A stretch of 64,000 nt of DNA from Halocaridina rubra. Lineage: Eukaryota; Arthropoda; Malacostraca; Decapoda; Atyidae. Shown piece by piece: positions 1 to 11,130 of the stretch. Below the pieces are notes generated by a model. The model worked only from the letters and a program-made list of their open reading frames with translations, was not told the origin of the DNA and made no database searches. Numbering within the stretch: the first letter of the stretch is position 1; each line of letters opens with the position of its first letter. Made by a program: the position numbers and the translations under genes. Location: NCBI GenBank assembly GCA_037179515.1, contig JAXCGZ010002260.1, positions 7,501 through 71,500 of the forward strand. Reading direction: 5' to 3'.

Positions 1-97
1 ATACAATCAGAGGAAATAACACAAGATGTGTTTTTCGTTAATTTATGCCAAGCTGTTTGAAGTTAATTTTAATGGCTACAACATGTTATAAATGAGG

Positions 98-172
98 GAC
101 CACGTTAGTCGAATGGTAAAAATACTCGACCAGGGAGTAGACTGATCCGCGATCGAGCCCACCGTGAGGCAA
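98..172 (+). repeat. tRNA-like pol III promoter relic (possible SINE head)
   Basis: Bases 106-116 match the tRNA A-box consensus TRGYNNANNNG, and 150-160 match the B-box in about 9 of 11 positions, with normal spacing. The flanks do not fold into convincing acceptor and T stems, so this is not a functional tRNA. It may be the head of an old tRNA-derived SINE whose body runs to about 250. Confidence 0.3.
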
Positions 173-1458
<1,286 letters not shown>

Positions 1459-1462
1459 GTTT

Positions 1463-1495
1463 ACGGGAAAGAGCCCAAAGCTCGTATCTTCCCGT
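1463..1495 (-). promoter_or_regulatory. conserved 3' UTR stem-loop of CR1
   Basis: On the element strand, ACGGGAA pairs with TTCCCGT (outer 7 bp). Inside, GAGC pairs with GCTC around a 5-nt loop, leaving an asymmetric 5/1-nt internal loop. The structure recurs at nearly all CR1 3' ends in the window. In stringent-type LINEs a 3' stem-loop is the RT recognition site, and I infer that role here. Confidence 0.65.
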
Positions 1496-1519
1496 CTCCT
1501 GATCGGTTCCATTTTGGAC

Positions 1520-4342
1520 TTAGTGATACTTATCGTACCTGTCCTTAAAACTATGGATTGAGATAGCATTAACTACCTCCTCGCTTAGCCAATTCCAATT
1601 ATCAACTACTCTTACACTGAAAAAGTATTTCCTTACATCCTGCAAAGAAGTTTTCTTACGAAGCTTCAAACTATGACCTCTAGTTCTAGAGCCAGCCATA
1701 TCGAAATATCGATCCCTATCCACTCTATCATAACCATGAAGGAATTTAAAGACTGTCACCATATCCCCCCTTACTCTTCTAGCTTCGAGTGATGGTAAGT
1801 CTAATTCCCTCAGCCTCTCATCATAACCGAGATTGCGTATTTCTGGCACCAGTTTCGTGGCATGTCTTTGAACTTTTTCAAGCTTAGCTATGTGCTTTTT
1901 CAAGTGCGGATTCCAAAAGGGGGCTGCATATTCGAGTTTTGGCCTCACATAGGTTACATAAATATTTCTGAACATTTCCTTGTCCATGTGCCTGAAGGCT
2001 ACCCTTACATTTGATAAGAATGCATATGCTGCCCTTACTACGCCATTTATATGTATTTCTGGAGACAAATCTGCCAGTATGTTTACTCCTAGATCTCTCT
2101 CATTTTCTGTCTCTTGAAGTTGTACTCCAGCCACCGAGTAGTCAAGCTTGGGCCTTCTTGCACTTGTACCCATTCTCATTACCTTACATTTTGAGGTATT
2201 GAATTTCATTAGCCACTTTTCTGACCACTCATGCAGATTATTTAGATCCTCCTGAAGTTCTCTACCATTGTTCTCGTTTTTTACTTTCTTCACAATCTTT
2301 GCATCATCTGCAAACATATTCATGAATGAATTTACAGACTCTGGTAGGTCATTTACATATACAAGGAACAAAAGTGGCCCTAAAACTGAACCCTGTGGAA
2401 CTCCACTACTAACTCTTCTCCATTCAGACACTGAGTGTCTTACTCTAACCCTCTGTTCCCTTCCTTCTAAGTAAGTTTTTATCCATTCCAAGACATTTCC
2501 ACCTATTCTAGCCATTGATTGCAGCTTCCTAATAAGTCTCCCATGTGGAACAGTGTCAAACGCTTTCTGGAAGTCTAGGAATATGCAATCTGCCCAGCCC
2601 TCTCTTTCCTGTAAGATTTGGCTTACCTCATCATAAAATTCTAATAAGTTTGTTACTGTTGATCTTCCTTCTCTGAAGCCATGTTGCCTCACTGACAAAA
2701 AGTTGAAGGATTCCAAGTGAAGAGAGATATGTTTCCTTAGTAGTTTCTCCATAAGTTTGCAAACTATGCTGGTCAAGGAAACTGGTCTATAGTTCAGAGC
2801 CGTATCCCTCCTTCCCTTTTTGAAGATAGGTATCACATTTGCTTGTTTCCAGCATCTTGGAATCTCCCCTGACTCCAGTGACTCCTTAAATATGATACTT
2901 AGTGCCACTGATATTGTGTTTGCGCATTTTTTAAGCACATGAGGGGATATGTCATCAGGACCTGTAGCTTTATGAACATCTAAATCCATCAGCGCTTTGC
3001 ATACCTCTGTGGCTGTAAGGTTGATGTTCTCTAATACCGGCCCTTGAGCTTCTATCACTGCAATCTGAGGGGGTGGGGTATTTTCTACTGTAAATACTGA
3101 CTGAAACTCCTTGTTCAATTCTTTGCAGATCTCTTCGTCCGTCTCAGTGATGCTTCCATCCGCTCTCTTTAGCCTTAAAACCTGTTCTTTTACCTTCAGT
3201 TTTCCTCTGATAAAGCTGTGGAAAAGCTTGGGATTTTCTTTAGCCTTCCTGGTGACGTCCCTCTCATAATCTCTCTCTGCCTCTCTCCTTTTACTTAGGT
3301 AGTCATTTCTTGCTCTTTTGTAGGTTTGCCAGGCATTTATGTTTTTTCTCCTCCTATACCTTTTCCAGCATTTGTCTCTCCACTCCTTAGCTCTTTTACA
3401 CCCATTATCGAACCATTTCTCTCTGGCATGAATTACACCTACTTTGGTGACAGGTATGCAGCAATCTACTATCTTCCCATATTTCTCACAAAAGATGTCA
3501 TACATTTCTTGTACAGATTTGTTGTAAAATAAGGTTCTCCAGTCAATAACTGCAAAAAGCTCATTCATTTTGATGTAATCTCCTTTCGGATAGTTCCTCC
3601 TCATGTCCTCAGTGCCTCTACTTTCAGGAAGAATGTCTTCAATGATATACTCCATCAACAACACACAGTGGTCACTCTTTCCAATTGGTGGTTCATACTC
3701 AATATTTTCAATATCCAACACATTATCTGTGAACACTAGATCAAGTAGTGATGGCTCATCCCCACCCCTGGCTCTTGTTGGTTCCATTACATGTTGGTGT
3801 AGGAAATTCCCTTGTACGCAATCTAGGAATCTTGCCCCAAATGAGTCCTCACCACTGTGTGGGTCAAGATTTATCCAATCTATCTCTTTATGATTAAAGT
3901 CTCCCATAATCAAAATCCTACATTTTTTCTCCCGTGCCATGTTAACAACTGAGTTTATGACTTCAATAGTACCTATATGACTTTCCTCATAAATTTCAAG
4001 CCTATTTTGGTTCCTTGGTGGGTTGTATACAACAGTTATTATAATGCTCTCTTACCCAGTATTTATGCGAGCAACAAGAAATTCCCTGAACTCACTTTCT
4101 ATAGCCAAGTTTATTTCTTCAACTTGAATCTTCTCACTTATGAGCAGTGCTATCCCTCCACCAGTCCTCTCAGATCTTTCAACCCTTAGTATTCTGAAGC
4201 CCTTAGGAAAAACTGTGACACTGTTTATGTCCTCACTCAACTTAGTCTCTGTAATTGCTACTATATCTGCCTTACTGTTGTGAATCCTATCTTTTAATTC
4301 TACTGCCTTACCAGCTAATCCATCAGCATTTGTGTATAACAA
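1520..4342 (-). pseudogene. CR1 ORF2 of C1 (APE endonuclease - reverse transcriptase), one nonsense codon
   Basis: This 941-codon frame is co-linear with the intact ORF2 of C3 but has codon 97 changed from TCA to TAA (about 4,052-4,054). The open pieces are therefore 96 aa (4,342-4,052) and 806 aa (3,940-1,520, from the first downstream ATG, codon 135, inside the endonuclease). The ITETKL, GDFNHKEIDW and KSDHC endonuclease motifs and the RT motifs, including FADDAK, are all present. No other stop or frameshift is visible, so the copy looks recently inactivated. ORF2 has no ATG before codon 135, and its reading frame overlaps the end of ORF1 in the -1 frame. Confidence 0.9.
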
Positions 4343-4344
4343 TC

Positions 4345-5424
4345 TTAATGAGGCCCCATCCCCTGATCTTCTGTCATTATCTTCTTTATCTCCCCTTTGT
4401 CTGGAAGTATTCTGTAACGAAAATTTTTCTTCTCTTCTTCATTTCTTTCATCATTTAACCTTCTTGCCTCTTGCAACAAGTTTTTGATCTTTCCAATCTC
4501 TTCCTGTGTTCTGTATCGTCTAATGAACACTTCTTTGCATTCTTGAAGGTCTTTTAGACTTTTTTTTCTCAACAATATTTCCCTACATGTTTCCCCTCTC
4601 TCAAAGGTTACTTTTGTTGGTCTCGGCTTTCCTTCCCTCGAATATTTACCTAGTTGGTGTATGTTTACAATATCCTCAGGACCACATACTACTCCAAGCT
4701 TTCTTATCAGGTCTACAACGCTAGTTTTCTTTTCTTCAAGTCTCCCCTGCCATGTTGGCTCCTGGGATTCACTTATGCCTGAGATTACCACTGTCTTCTC
4801 CTTATCAAGTGCCTGTCTGATGAGTGGGTTTGCCCTTTCCATCACAACGTCTTTCATTTTTTCGATTACTGTCTCTTTATAGTCAACTGTTTGTATGTTT
4901 TCCAGTGCCACCACCTTTACAGCCTCTTTTACTGCCACATTCCCCTTTAGTGCATCAGCAAAGGACGTTTTCATGGCATCATTTTCCATATTCAGCTCCT
5001 GGAACTCTTTTCTGAACTGTTCAATGTTTTCCTTAATCTGAACATTCCAAGCAGCAATCCCGTCTCTCTCAGAAGAGAGCAGTGAACTAACATCTAATTC
5101 CTTTAGGTTGTCATTCAGCTGTTTGTTTTTATCTTCTTGTTTAGAAATTCTAGATTCTAGTTGACTCTTTTCCCCTTCCAGCTTCTTTATTCTTTTTTCT
5201 AGTTCCTTTCTCTCCTGCCCTTGTGCTTTATTTGCTTCCTCCAAAGATCTTATTTGTTCTCTGAGTGTTTCATTCTCTTTCATTTCTCCATCCATATTCC
5301 GAATTTTATCATCAAGGCTTATAACCAATTCCTCTAACTTCTTGATTCTCTGTTTAAGTCCCCTGATGACTACCCCTTCTCCCGACCCATGGGTGGGAGA
5401 GGTTTGGGACAGAGATGGCTTCAT
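4345..5424 (-). CDS. CR1 ORF1 protein, intact (coiled coil + RRM-like RNA-binding protein)
   Basis: 359 aa, ATG at 5,424 in an A-rich context directly after the 5' UTR. Residues about 20-110 form a charged heptad-rich coiled coil (for example RIKKLEGEKSQLESRIS), expected to drive multimerisation. Residues about 210-290 (TVVISGISES, then IVNIHQLGKYSREGKPRPTK) resemble the RRM of LINE ORF1 proteins. A basic C-terminal part (about 290-359) follows. No CCHC zinc knuckle is visible. The family role is to bind element RNA into a ribonucleoprotein with ORF2p. The stop codon at 4,345-4,347 lies 2 nt before the first shared ORF2 codon. This is the only complete, uninterrupted ORF1 in the window. Confidence 0.85.
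   Translation of the reverse strand: MKPSLSQTSPTHGSGEGVVIRGLKQRIKKLEELVISLDDKIRNMDGEMKENETLREQIRSLEEANKAQGQERKELEKRIKKLEGEKSQLESRISKQEDKNKQLNDNLKELDVSSLLSSERDGIAAWNVQIKENIEQFRKEFQELNMENDAMKTSFADALKGNVAVKEAVKVVALENIQTVDYKETVIEKMKDVVMERANPLIRQALDKEKTVVISGISESQEPTWQGRLEEKKTSVVDLIRKLGVVCGPEDIVNIHQLGKYSREGKPRPTKVTFERGETCREILLRKKSLKDLQECKEVFIRRYRTQEEIGKIKNLLQEARRLNDERNEEEKKNFRYRILPDKGEIKKIMTEDQGMGPH
4420..4426 (-). promoter_or_regulatory. candidate -1 frameshift slippery heptamer A_AAU_UUU
   Basis: In the ORF1 frame the codons AAA AAT TTT create an X_XXY_YYZ heptamer. Slipping back one base enters the ORF2 frame, which opens at a TGA 15 nt upstream of the heptamer and stays open into ORF2. The ORF2 frame has no ATG in this overlap. 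The heptamer lies 73 nt before the ORF1 stop. It is conserved in C3 (9,416-9,422), C20 (49,698-49,704), C21, C23 and C24, and is mutated in C4 and C17. Function is inferred only. Confidence 0.4.
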
Positions 5425-6330
5425 TTTTATGTTCTCCCTCTCACAGAATATAGAAAGAAGACGAGAAAGAGGAAAAAAAAGAAAAGAGAAAAACTTCTAA
5501 TTTAGCTTCACACAGAATTTTTATATCTCCATATAAGTGCTATTTAGTGACTCAGTTTGTCTCCTTTCTGGTAACACACATCTTAACTTAAAAACTTGAC
5601 CATGGTAATTTAAGTATAAAAAGAAAAAGAAAAACAAAAGTCAAACCTGAAGGAAAATTCGAATTTGTGTTTGAGGTGGCACCCACCTGTTTCTGTTATA
5701 TATTCTTCCTAACTGATAAACTGACTTGCTAACCAAGATATGTTATCACGGGATTAGACTTTACATTTAACTCAATATATATACAAAATAACAAAATAGT
5801 AAAAGAGAAAGCTAAAAGAAAAGCAAAACAAATGAAGAAAATAAGACTGCTGTACTACTTGGCAACTTAACTCAGTACTGTTGACAGGTGGGTATTTGGT
5901 AATTTTTTTTTCTTTTATTATTCAATTTTTTCGTGTATCAAACTAACTAACTAGTTAATATAAATGGGAAGGATACTGATTTTAACAATATATAGAACCA
6001 CAGGATCAGGTAAACGGCTTAAGAGCTTTCCCCAGTTTACACAAAAAATTAGGTAATGTGATGTGATGGCTCCACCTCTGGCAACTCTTCTAGATTTCCC
6101 TCAAGGCAGAACTGGACGGCAGCTTCTCTCTCTCTACTCACGAAAAAGTTCTCAATTTTTATTCCTTTAATATGAACAGTCTCGTCTTACAACAAATATA
6201 AGTTCTTGTACTCACAATACTCTGCAGGATTTCAGATTTATGGAAATTATGGTAAAGTTTTCCACTAAGCACTTAGTCACTCGAAACAGTTAAAAATTTA
6301 AGAGGAGCAATTCCGTGTGTCACTGAACGC
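5425..6330 (-). promoter_or_regulatory. CR1 5' UTR / probable internal promoter region
   Basis: About 900 bp upstream of ORF1, shared with C17 (35,102-35,955), which indicates a real element 5' region rather than flank. It is AT-rich with T- and A-runs. It contains an antisense copy of the element's own 3' end (5,994-6,060). Full-length LINEs normally carry their pol II promoter here. I cannot define a start site or core promoter motif. Confidence 0.6.
5994..6060 (+). repeat. antisense copy of CR1 3' terminus inside the 5' UTR
   Basis: Read on the plus strand (antisense to C1), the blocks gaacc, gatcagg, aacgg, aagagcttt, ccc, tttacac and aattaggtaat occur in the same order and similar spacing as in the sense 3' UTR and tail. 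The match is clear though diverged by substitutions and short insertions. The same block is in C17 at about 35,321-35,383. Confidence 0.65.
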
Positions 6331-6422
6331 GTGTGTGTGTGATTACCTAATTGTGCCTTTACGGGAAAGAGCCCAAAGCTCGTATCTTCCCGTCTCCTGA
6401 TCGGTTCCATTTTTAGACTTAG
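6331..6422 (-). mobile_element. CR1 solo 3' end, copy C2 (~90 bp)
   Basis: This fragment holds only the 3' UTR stem-loop region, one tail repeat and (GT)5. Its truncated 5' side meets the tail of C3 at 6,423. Its tail meets the 5' end of full-length C1 at about 6,331. It is an extreme 5'-truncated insertion or a rearrangement remnant. Confidence 0.8.
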
Positions 6423-6515
6423 TGTGATTACCTAATTGTTTTTACCTAATTGTGTTTACGGGAAAGAGCCCAAAGCTCCTATCTTCCCGTCTCCTGATCG
6501 GTTCCATTTTTAGAC

Positions 6516-9338
6516 TTAGTGATACTTATCGTACCTGTCCTTAAAACTATGGATTGAGATAGCATTAACTACCTCCTCGCTTAGCCAATTCCAATTATCA
6601 ACTACTCTTACACTGAAAAAGTATTTCCTTACATCCTGCAAACAAGTTTTCTTACGAAGCTTCAAACTATGACCTCTAGTTCTAGAGCCAGCCATATCGA
6701 AATATCGATCCCTATCCACTCTATCATAACCATGAAGGAATTTAAAGACTGTCACCATATCCCCCCTTACTCTTCTAGCTTCGAGTGATGGCAAGTCTAA
6801 TTCCCTCAGCCTCTCATCATAACCGAGATTGCGTATTTCTGGCACCAGTTTCGTGGCATGTCTTTGAACTTTTTCAAGCTTAGCTATGTGCTTTTTCAAG
6901 TGCGGATTCCAAAAGGAGGCTGCATATTCGAGTTTTGGCCTCACATAGGTTACATAAATATTTCTGAACATTTCCTTGTCCATGTGCCTGAAGGCTACCC
7001 TTACATTTGATAAGAATGCATATGCTGCCCTTACTACGCCATTTATATGTATTTCTGGAGACAAATCTGCCAGTATGTTTACTCCTAGATCTCTCTCATT
7101 TTCTGTCTCTTGAAGTTGTACTCCAGCCACCGAGTAGTCAAGCTTGGGCCTTCTTGCACTTGTACCCATTCTCATTACCTTACATTTTGAGGTATTGAAT
7201 TTCATTAGCCACTTTTCTGACCACTCATGCAGATTATTTAGATCCTCCTGAAGTTCTCTACCATTGTTCTCGTTTTTTACTTTCTTCACAATCTTTGCAT
7301 CATCTGCAAACATATTCATGAATGAATTTACAGACTCTGGTAGGTCATTTACATATACAAGGAACAAAAGTGGCCCTAAAACTGAACCCTGTGGAACTCC
7401 ACTACTAACTCTTCTCCATTCAGACACTGAGTGTCTTACTCTAACCCTCTGTTCCCTTCCTTCTAAGTAAGTTTTTATCCATTCCAAGACATTTCCACCT
7501 ATTCTAGCCATTGATTGCAGCTTCCTAATAAGTCTCCCATGTGGAACAGTGTCAAACGCTTTCTGGAAGTCTAGGAATATGCAATCTGCCCAGCCCTCTC
7601 TTTCCTGTAAGATTTGGCTTACCTCATCATAAAATTCTAATAAGTTTGTTACTGTTGATCTTCCTTCTCTGAAGCCATGTTGCCTCACTGACAAAAAGTT
7701 GAAGGATTCCAAGTGAAGAGAGATATGTTTCCTTAGTAGTTTCTCCATAAGTTTGCAAACTATGCTGGTCAAGGAAACTGGTCTATAGTTCAGAGCCGTA
7801 TCCCTCCTTCCCTTTTTGAAGATAGGTATCACATTTGCTTGTTTCCGGCATCTTGGAATCTCCCCCGACTCCAGTGACTCCTTAAATATGATACTTAGTG
7901 CCACTGATATTGTGTTTGCGCATTTTTTAAGCACATGAGGGGATATGTCATCAGGACCTGTAGCTTTATGAACATCTAAATCCATCAGCGCTTTGCATAC
8001 CTCTGTGGCTGTAAGGTTGATGTTCTCTAATACCGGCCCTTGAGCTTCTATCACTGCAATCTGAGGGGGTGGGGTATTTTCTACTCTAAATACTGACTGA
8101 AACTCCTTGTTCAATTCTTTGCAGATCTCTTCGTCCGTCTCAGTGATGCTTCCATCCGCTCTCTTTAGCCTTAAAACCTGTTCTTTTACCTTCAGTTTTC
8201 CTCTGATAAAGCTGTGGAAAAGCTTGGGATTTTCTTTAGCCTTCCTGGTGATGTCCCTCTCATAATCTCTCTCTGCCTCTCTCATTTTACTTAGGTAGTC
8301 ATTTCTTGCTCTTTTGTAGGTTTGCCAGGCATTTATGTTTTTTCTCGTCCTATGCCTTTTCCAGCATTTGTCTCTCCACTCCTTAGCTCTTTTACACCCA
8401 TTATCGAACCATTTCTCTCTGGCATGAATTACACCTACTTTGGTGACAGGTATGCAGCAATCTACTATCTTCCCATATTTCTCACAAAAGATGTCATACA
8501 TTTCTTGTACAGATTTGTTGTAAAATAAGGTTCTCCAGTCAATAACTGCAAAAAGCTCATTCATTTTGATGTAATCTCCTTTCGGATAGTTCCTCCTCAT
8601 GTCCTCAGTGCCTCTACTCTCAGGAAGAATGTCTTCAATGATATACTCCATCAACAACACACAGTGGTCACTCTTTCCAATTGGTGGTTCATACTCAATA
8701 TTTTCAATATCCAACACATTATCTGTGAACACTAGATCAAGTAGTGATGGCTCATCCCCACCCCTGGCTCTTGTTGGTTCCATTACATGTTGGTGTAGGA
8801 AATTCCCTTGTACGCAATCTAGGAATCTTGCCCCAAATGAGTCCTCACCACTGTGTGGGTCAAGATTTATCCAATCTATCTCTTTATGATTAAAGTCTCC
8901 CATAATCAAAATTCTACATTTTTTCTCCCGTGCCATGTTAACAACTGAGTTTATGACTTCAATCGTACCTATATGACTTTCCTCATAAATTTCAAGCCTA
9001 TTTTGGTTCCTTGGTGGGTTGTATACAACAGTTATTATAATGCTCTCTGACCCAGTATTTATGCGAGCAACAAGAAATTCCCTGAACTCACTTTCTATTG
9101 CCAAGTTTATTTCTTCAACTTGAATCCTCTCACTTATGAGCAGTGCTATCCCTCCACCAGTCCTCTCAGATCTTTCGACCCTTAGTATTCTGAAGCCCTT
9201 AGGAAAAACTGTGACACTGTTTATGTCCTCACTCAACTTAGTCTCTGTAATTGCTACTATATCTGCCTTACTGTTGTGAATCCTATCTTTTAATTCTACT
9301 GCCTTACCAGCTAATCCATCAGCATTTGTGTATAACAA
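6516..9338 (-). CDS. CR1 ORF2 polyprotein, intact (APE endonuclease + reverse transcriptase)
   Basis: 940 aa counted from a TTG codon; no ATG exists before codon 135. Endonuclease (residues about 1-225): E32 in ITETKL, GGGIALLI, D148/N150 in GDFNHKEIDW, and D224-H225 in [30 protein letters not shown], catalytic D590 in FLDFQKAFDTVP, GVPQGS from 647, and D679-D680 in FADDAK, so all expected catalytic residues are present. The C-terminal CR1-type region ends in FKDRYDKYH. The protein would nick target DNA and reverse-transcribe its RNA there (target-primed reverse transcription). It has no stop or frameshift. Translation may need -1 frameshifting or reinitiation after ORF1. Its own ORF1 is truncated. 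Confidence 0.92.
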   Translation of the reverse strand: MLYTNADGLAGKAVELKDRIHNSKADIVAITETKLSEDINSVTVFPKGFRILRVERSERTGGGIALLISERIQVEEINLAIESEFREFLVARINTGSESIIITVVYNPPRNQNRLEIYEESHIGTIEVINSVVNMAREKKCRILIMGDFNHKEIDWINLDPHSGEDSFGARFLDCVQGNFLHQHVMEPTRARGGDEPSLLDLVFTDNVLDIENIEYEPPIGKSDHCVLLMEYIIEDILPESRGTEDMRRNYPKGDYIKMNELFAVIDWRTLFYNKSVQEMYDIFCEKYGKIVDCCIPVTKVGVIHAREKWFDNGCKRAKEWRDKCWKRHRTRKNINAWQTYKRARNDYLSKMREAERDYERDITRKAKENPKLFHSFIRGKLKVKEQVLRLKRADGSITETDEEICKELNKEFQSVFRVENTPPPQIAVIEAQGPVLENINLTATEVCKALMDLDVHKATGPDDISPHVLKKCANTISVALSIIFKESLESGEIPRCRKQANVIPIFKKGRRDTALNYRPVSLTSIVCKLMEKLLRKHISLHLESFNFLSVRQHGFREGRSTVTNLLEFYDEVSQILQEREGWADCIFLDFQKAFDTVPHGRLIRKLQSMARIGGNVLEWIKTYLEGREQRVRVRHSVSEWRRVSSGVPQGSVLGPLLFLVYVNDLPESVNSFMNMFADDAKIVKKVKNENNGRELQEDLNNLHEWSEKWLMKFNTSKCKVMRMGTSARRPKLDYSVAGVQLQETENERDLGVNILADLSPEIHINGVVRAAYAFLSNVRVAFRHMDKEMFRNIYVTYVRPKLEYAASFWNPHLKKHIAKLEKVQRHATKLVPEIRNLGYDERLRELDLPSLEARRVRGDMVTVFKFLHGYDRVDRDRYFDMAGSRTRGHSLKLRKKTCLQDVRKYFFSVRVVDNWNWLSEEVVNAISIHSFKDRYDKYH

Positions 9339-9340
9339 TC

Positions 9341-9887
9341 TTAATGAGGCCCCATCCTCTGATCTTCTGTCATTATCTTCTTTATCTCCCCTTTGTCTGG
9401 AAGTATTCTGTAACGAAAATTTTTCTTCTCTTCTTCATTTCTTTCATCATTTAACCTTCTTGCCTCTTGCAACAAGTTTTTGATCTTTCCCATCTCTTCC
9501 TGTGTTCTGTATCGTCTAATGAACACTTCTTTGCATTCTTGAAGGTCTTTTAGACTTTTTTTTCTCAACAATATTTCCCTACATGTCTCCCCTCTCTCAA
9601 AGGTTACTTTTGTTGGTCTCGGCTTTCCTTCCCTCGAATATTTACCTAGTTGGTGTATGTTTACAATATCCTCAGGACCACATACTACTCCAAGCTTTCT
9701 TATCAGGTCTACAACGCTAGTTTTCTTTTCTTCAAGTCTCCCCTGCCATGTTGGCTCCTGGGATTCACTTATGCCTGAGATTACCACTGTCTTCTCCTTA
9801 TCAAGTGCCTGTCTGATGAGTGGGTTTGCCCTTTCCATCACAACGTCTTTCATTTTTTCGATTACTGTCTCTTTATAGTCAACTGTT

Positions 9888-9892
<5 letters not shown>
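9341..9892 (-). CDS. CR1 ORF1, 5'-truncated (C3)
   Basis: Open from the truncation point to the ORF1 stop at 9,341. The first internal ATG is at 9,853 (170 aa). The fragment keeps the RRM-like region (VVISGISES, IVNIHQLGKYSREGKP) and the C-terminal basic part, but lacks the coiled coil. The slippery heptamer is at 9,416-9,422. It probably cannot multimerise normally without its N-terminus. Confidence 0.8.

Positions 9893-9942
<50 letters not shown>
9892..9942. repeat. (GT)n tract at C4 tail / C3 5' junction
   Basis: About 50 bp of pure GT between the 3' tail repeats of C4 and the truncated 5' end of C3. On the element strand it is (CA)n, continuous with the CACA end of the tail unit. Confidence 0.95.
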
Positions 9943-9944
<2 letters not shown>

Positions 9945-10438
9945 TTACCTAATTGTGATTACCTAATAGTGTTTACGGGAAAGAGCCCAAAGCTCGTATC
10001 CTCCCGTCTCCTGATCGGTTCCATTTTATACTTAGTGATACTTATCATACCTGTCCTTAAAACTATGGATTGAGATAGCATTAACTACCTCCTCGCTTAG
10101 CAAATTCCAATTATCATCTACTCTTACACTGAAAAAGTATTTCCTTACATCCTGCAAAGAAGTTTTCTTACGAAGCTTCAAACTATGACCTCTAGTTCTA
10201 GAGCCTGCCATATCAAAATATCGATCCTTATCCACTCTGTCATAATCATGAAGGAATTTAAAAACTGTCACCATATCCCCCCTCAATCTTCTAGCTACGA
10301 AGGATGGTAAGTCCAATTCCCTCATCCCCTCATCATAACTGAGATTGCATATTTCTGGCACCAGTTTTGTGGCATGTCTTTGAACTTTTTCAAGCTTAGC
10401 TATGTGCTTTTTCAAGTGCGGATTTCAAAAGGGGGCTG

Positions 10439-10650
10439 GATTCTTTTTCTATGCCTACAGCTACACTAAATTTTCTTGGATATTCATCACACATCTCTTA
10501 TTATCCCTTCACATCTGACAAGTCATTACACTCTCCATCTCTGTTTCTCTTTACTTTATGTATTATTCGTGCCCAGGCCCTATGAGGGTTGCTTTATTTT
10601 ATATATTTTTTTTGGCCCGTCCTGGTGTCACAATCTTAAAAAAAAAAAAA
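10439..10650 (+). mobile_element. 212-bp poly(A)-tailed insertion in C4 ORF2
   Basis: The CR1 alignment is interrupted after gggggctg and resumes at caaattttggcc. The inserted piece ends in A13 on the plus strand, antisense to C4. It has no recognised coding potential and no clear A/B box. It could be a SINE or processed RNA copy. A few target bases are missing and no target-site duplication is evident. Confidence 0.45.
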
Positions 10651-11130
10651 TCAAATTTTGGCCTCAAATAGGTTACATAAATATTTCTGAACATTTCCTT
10701 GTCTATGTGCCTGAAGGTTACCCTTACATTTGCTAAGGAAGCATATTTCTGGAGACAAATCTACCAGTATGTTTACTCCTAGATCTCTCTCATTCTCTGT
10801 CTCTTGAAGTTCTATTCCTGTCACCCAGTAGTCAAGCTTGGGCATTCTTGCACTTGTACCCATTCTCATTACCTTACATTTTGAAGTACTGAATTTCATT
10901 AGTAACTTTTCTGACCACTTATGGAGACTATTTAGATCTTCTTGAAGTTCACTATCATTGTTTTCGTTCCTTGCTTTCTTCACAATCTTTGCATCATCTG
11001 CAAACATATTCATGAATGAATTTACAGACTCTGGTAGGTCATTTACATATACAAGGAACAAAAGCGGCCCTAAAACTGAACCCTGTGGAACTCCACTACT
11101 AACTCTTCTCCATTCAGGCACTGAGTGTCT

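Larger units (their letters stand above)
6423..9892 (-). mobile_element. CR1 LINE copy C3, 5'-truncated in ORF1, intact ORF2
   Basis: About 3.47 kb. It has a complete ORF2, a complete 3' UTR and tail, and the last ~60% of ORF1. The 5' truncation at about 9,892 sits directly against the (GT)n end of C4's tail. It is closely similar to C1 over ORF2 and is the best-preserved ORF2 in the window. The tail unit is slightly irregular (tttttacc instead of a clean second repeat). Confidence 0.9.

Noticed and set aside
4340..4342. TTG at 4,342 and 9,338 as a genuine ORF2 start codon
   Set aside because: The frame is open upstream of it, and TTG initiation is rare in eukaryotic nuclear genes. I used it only as a reference point for residue numbering.
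7007..8889. Recurrent ~60-100-codon frames antisense to CR1 ORF2 (e.g. 7,007-7,198, 7,264-7,470, 8,599-8,889 and their equivalents in other copies)
   Set aside because: They recur only because the sense ORF2 is conserved between copies. They are shadows, with no independent start context or domain.
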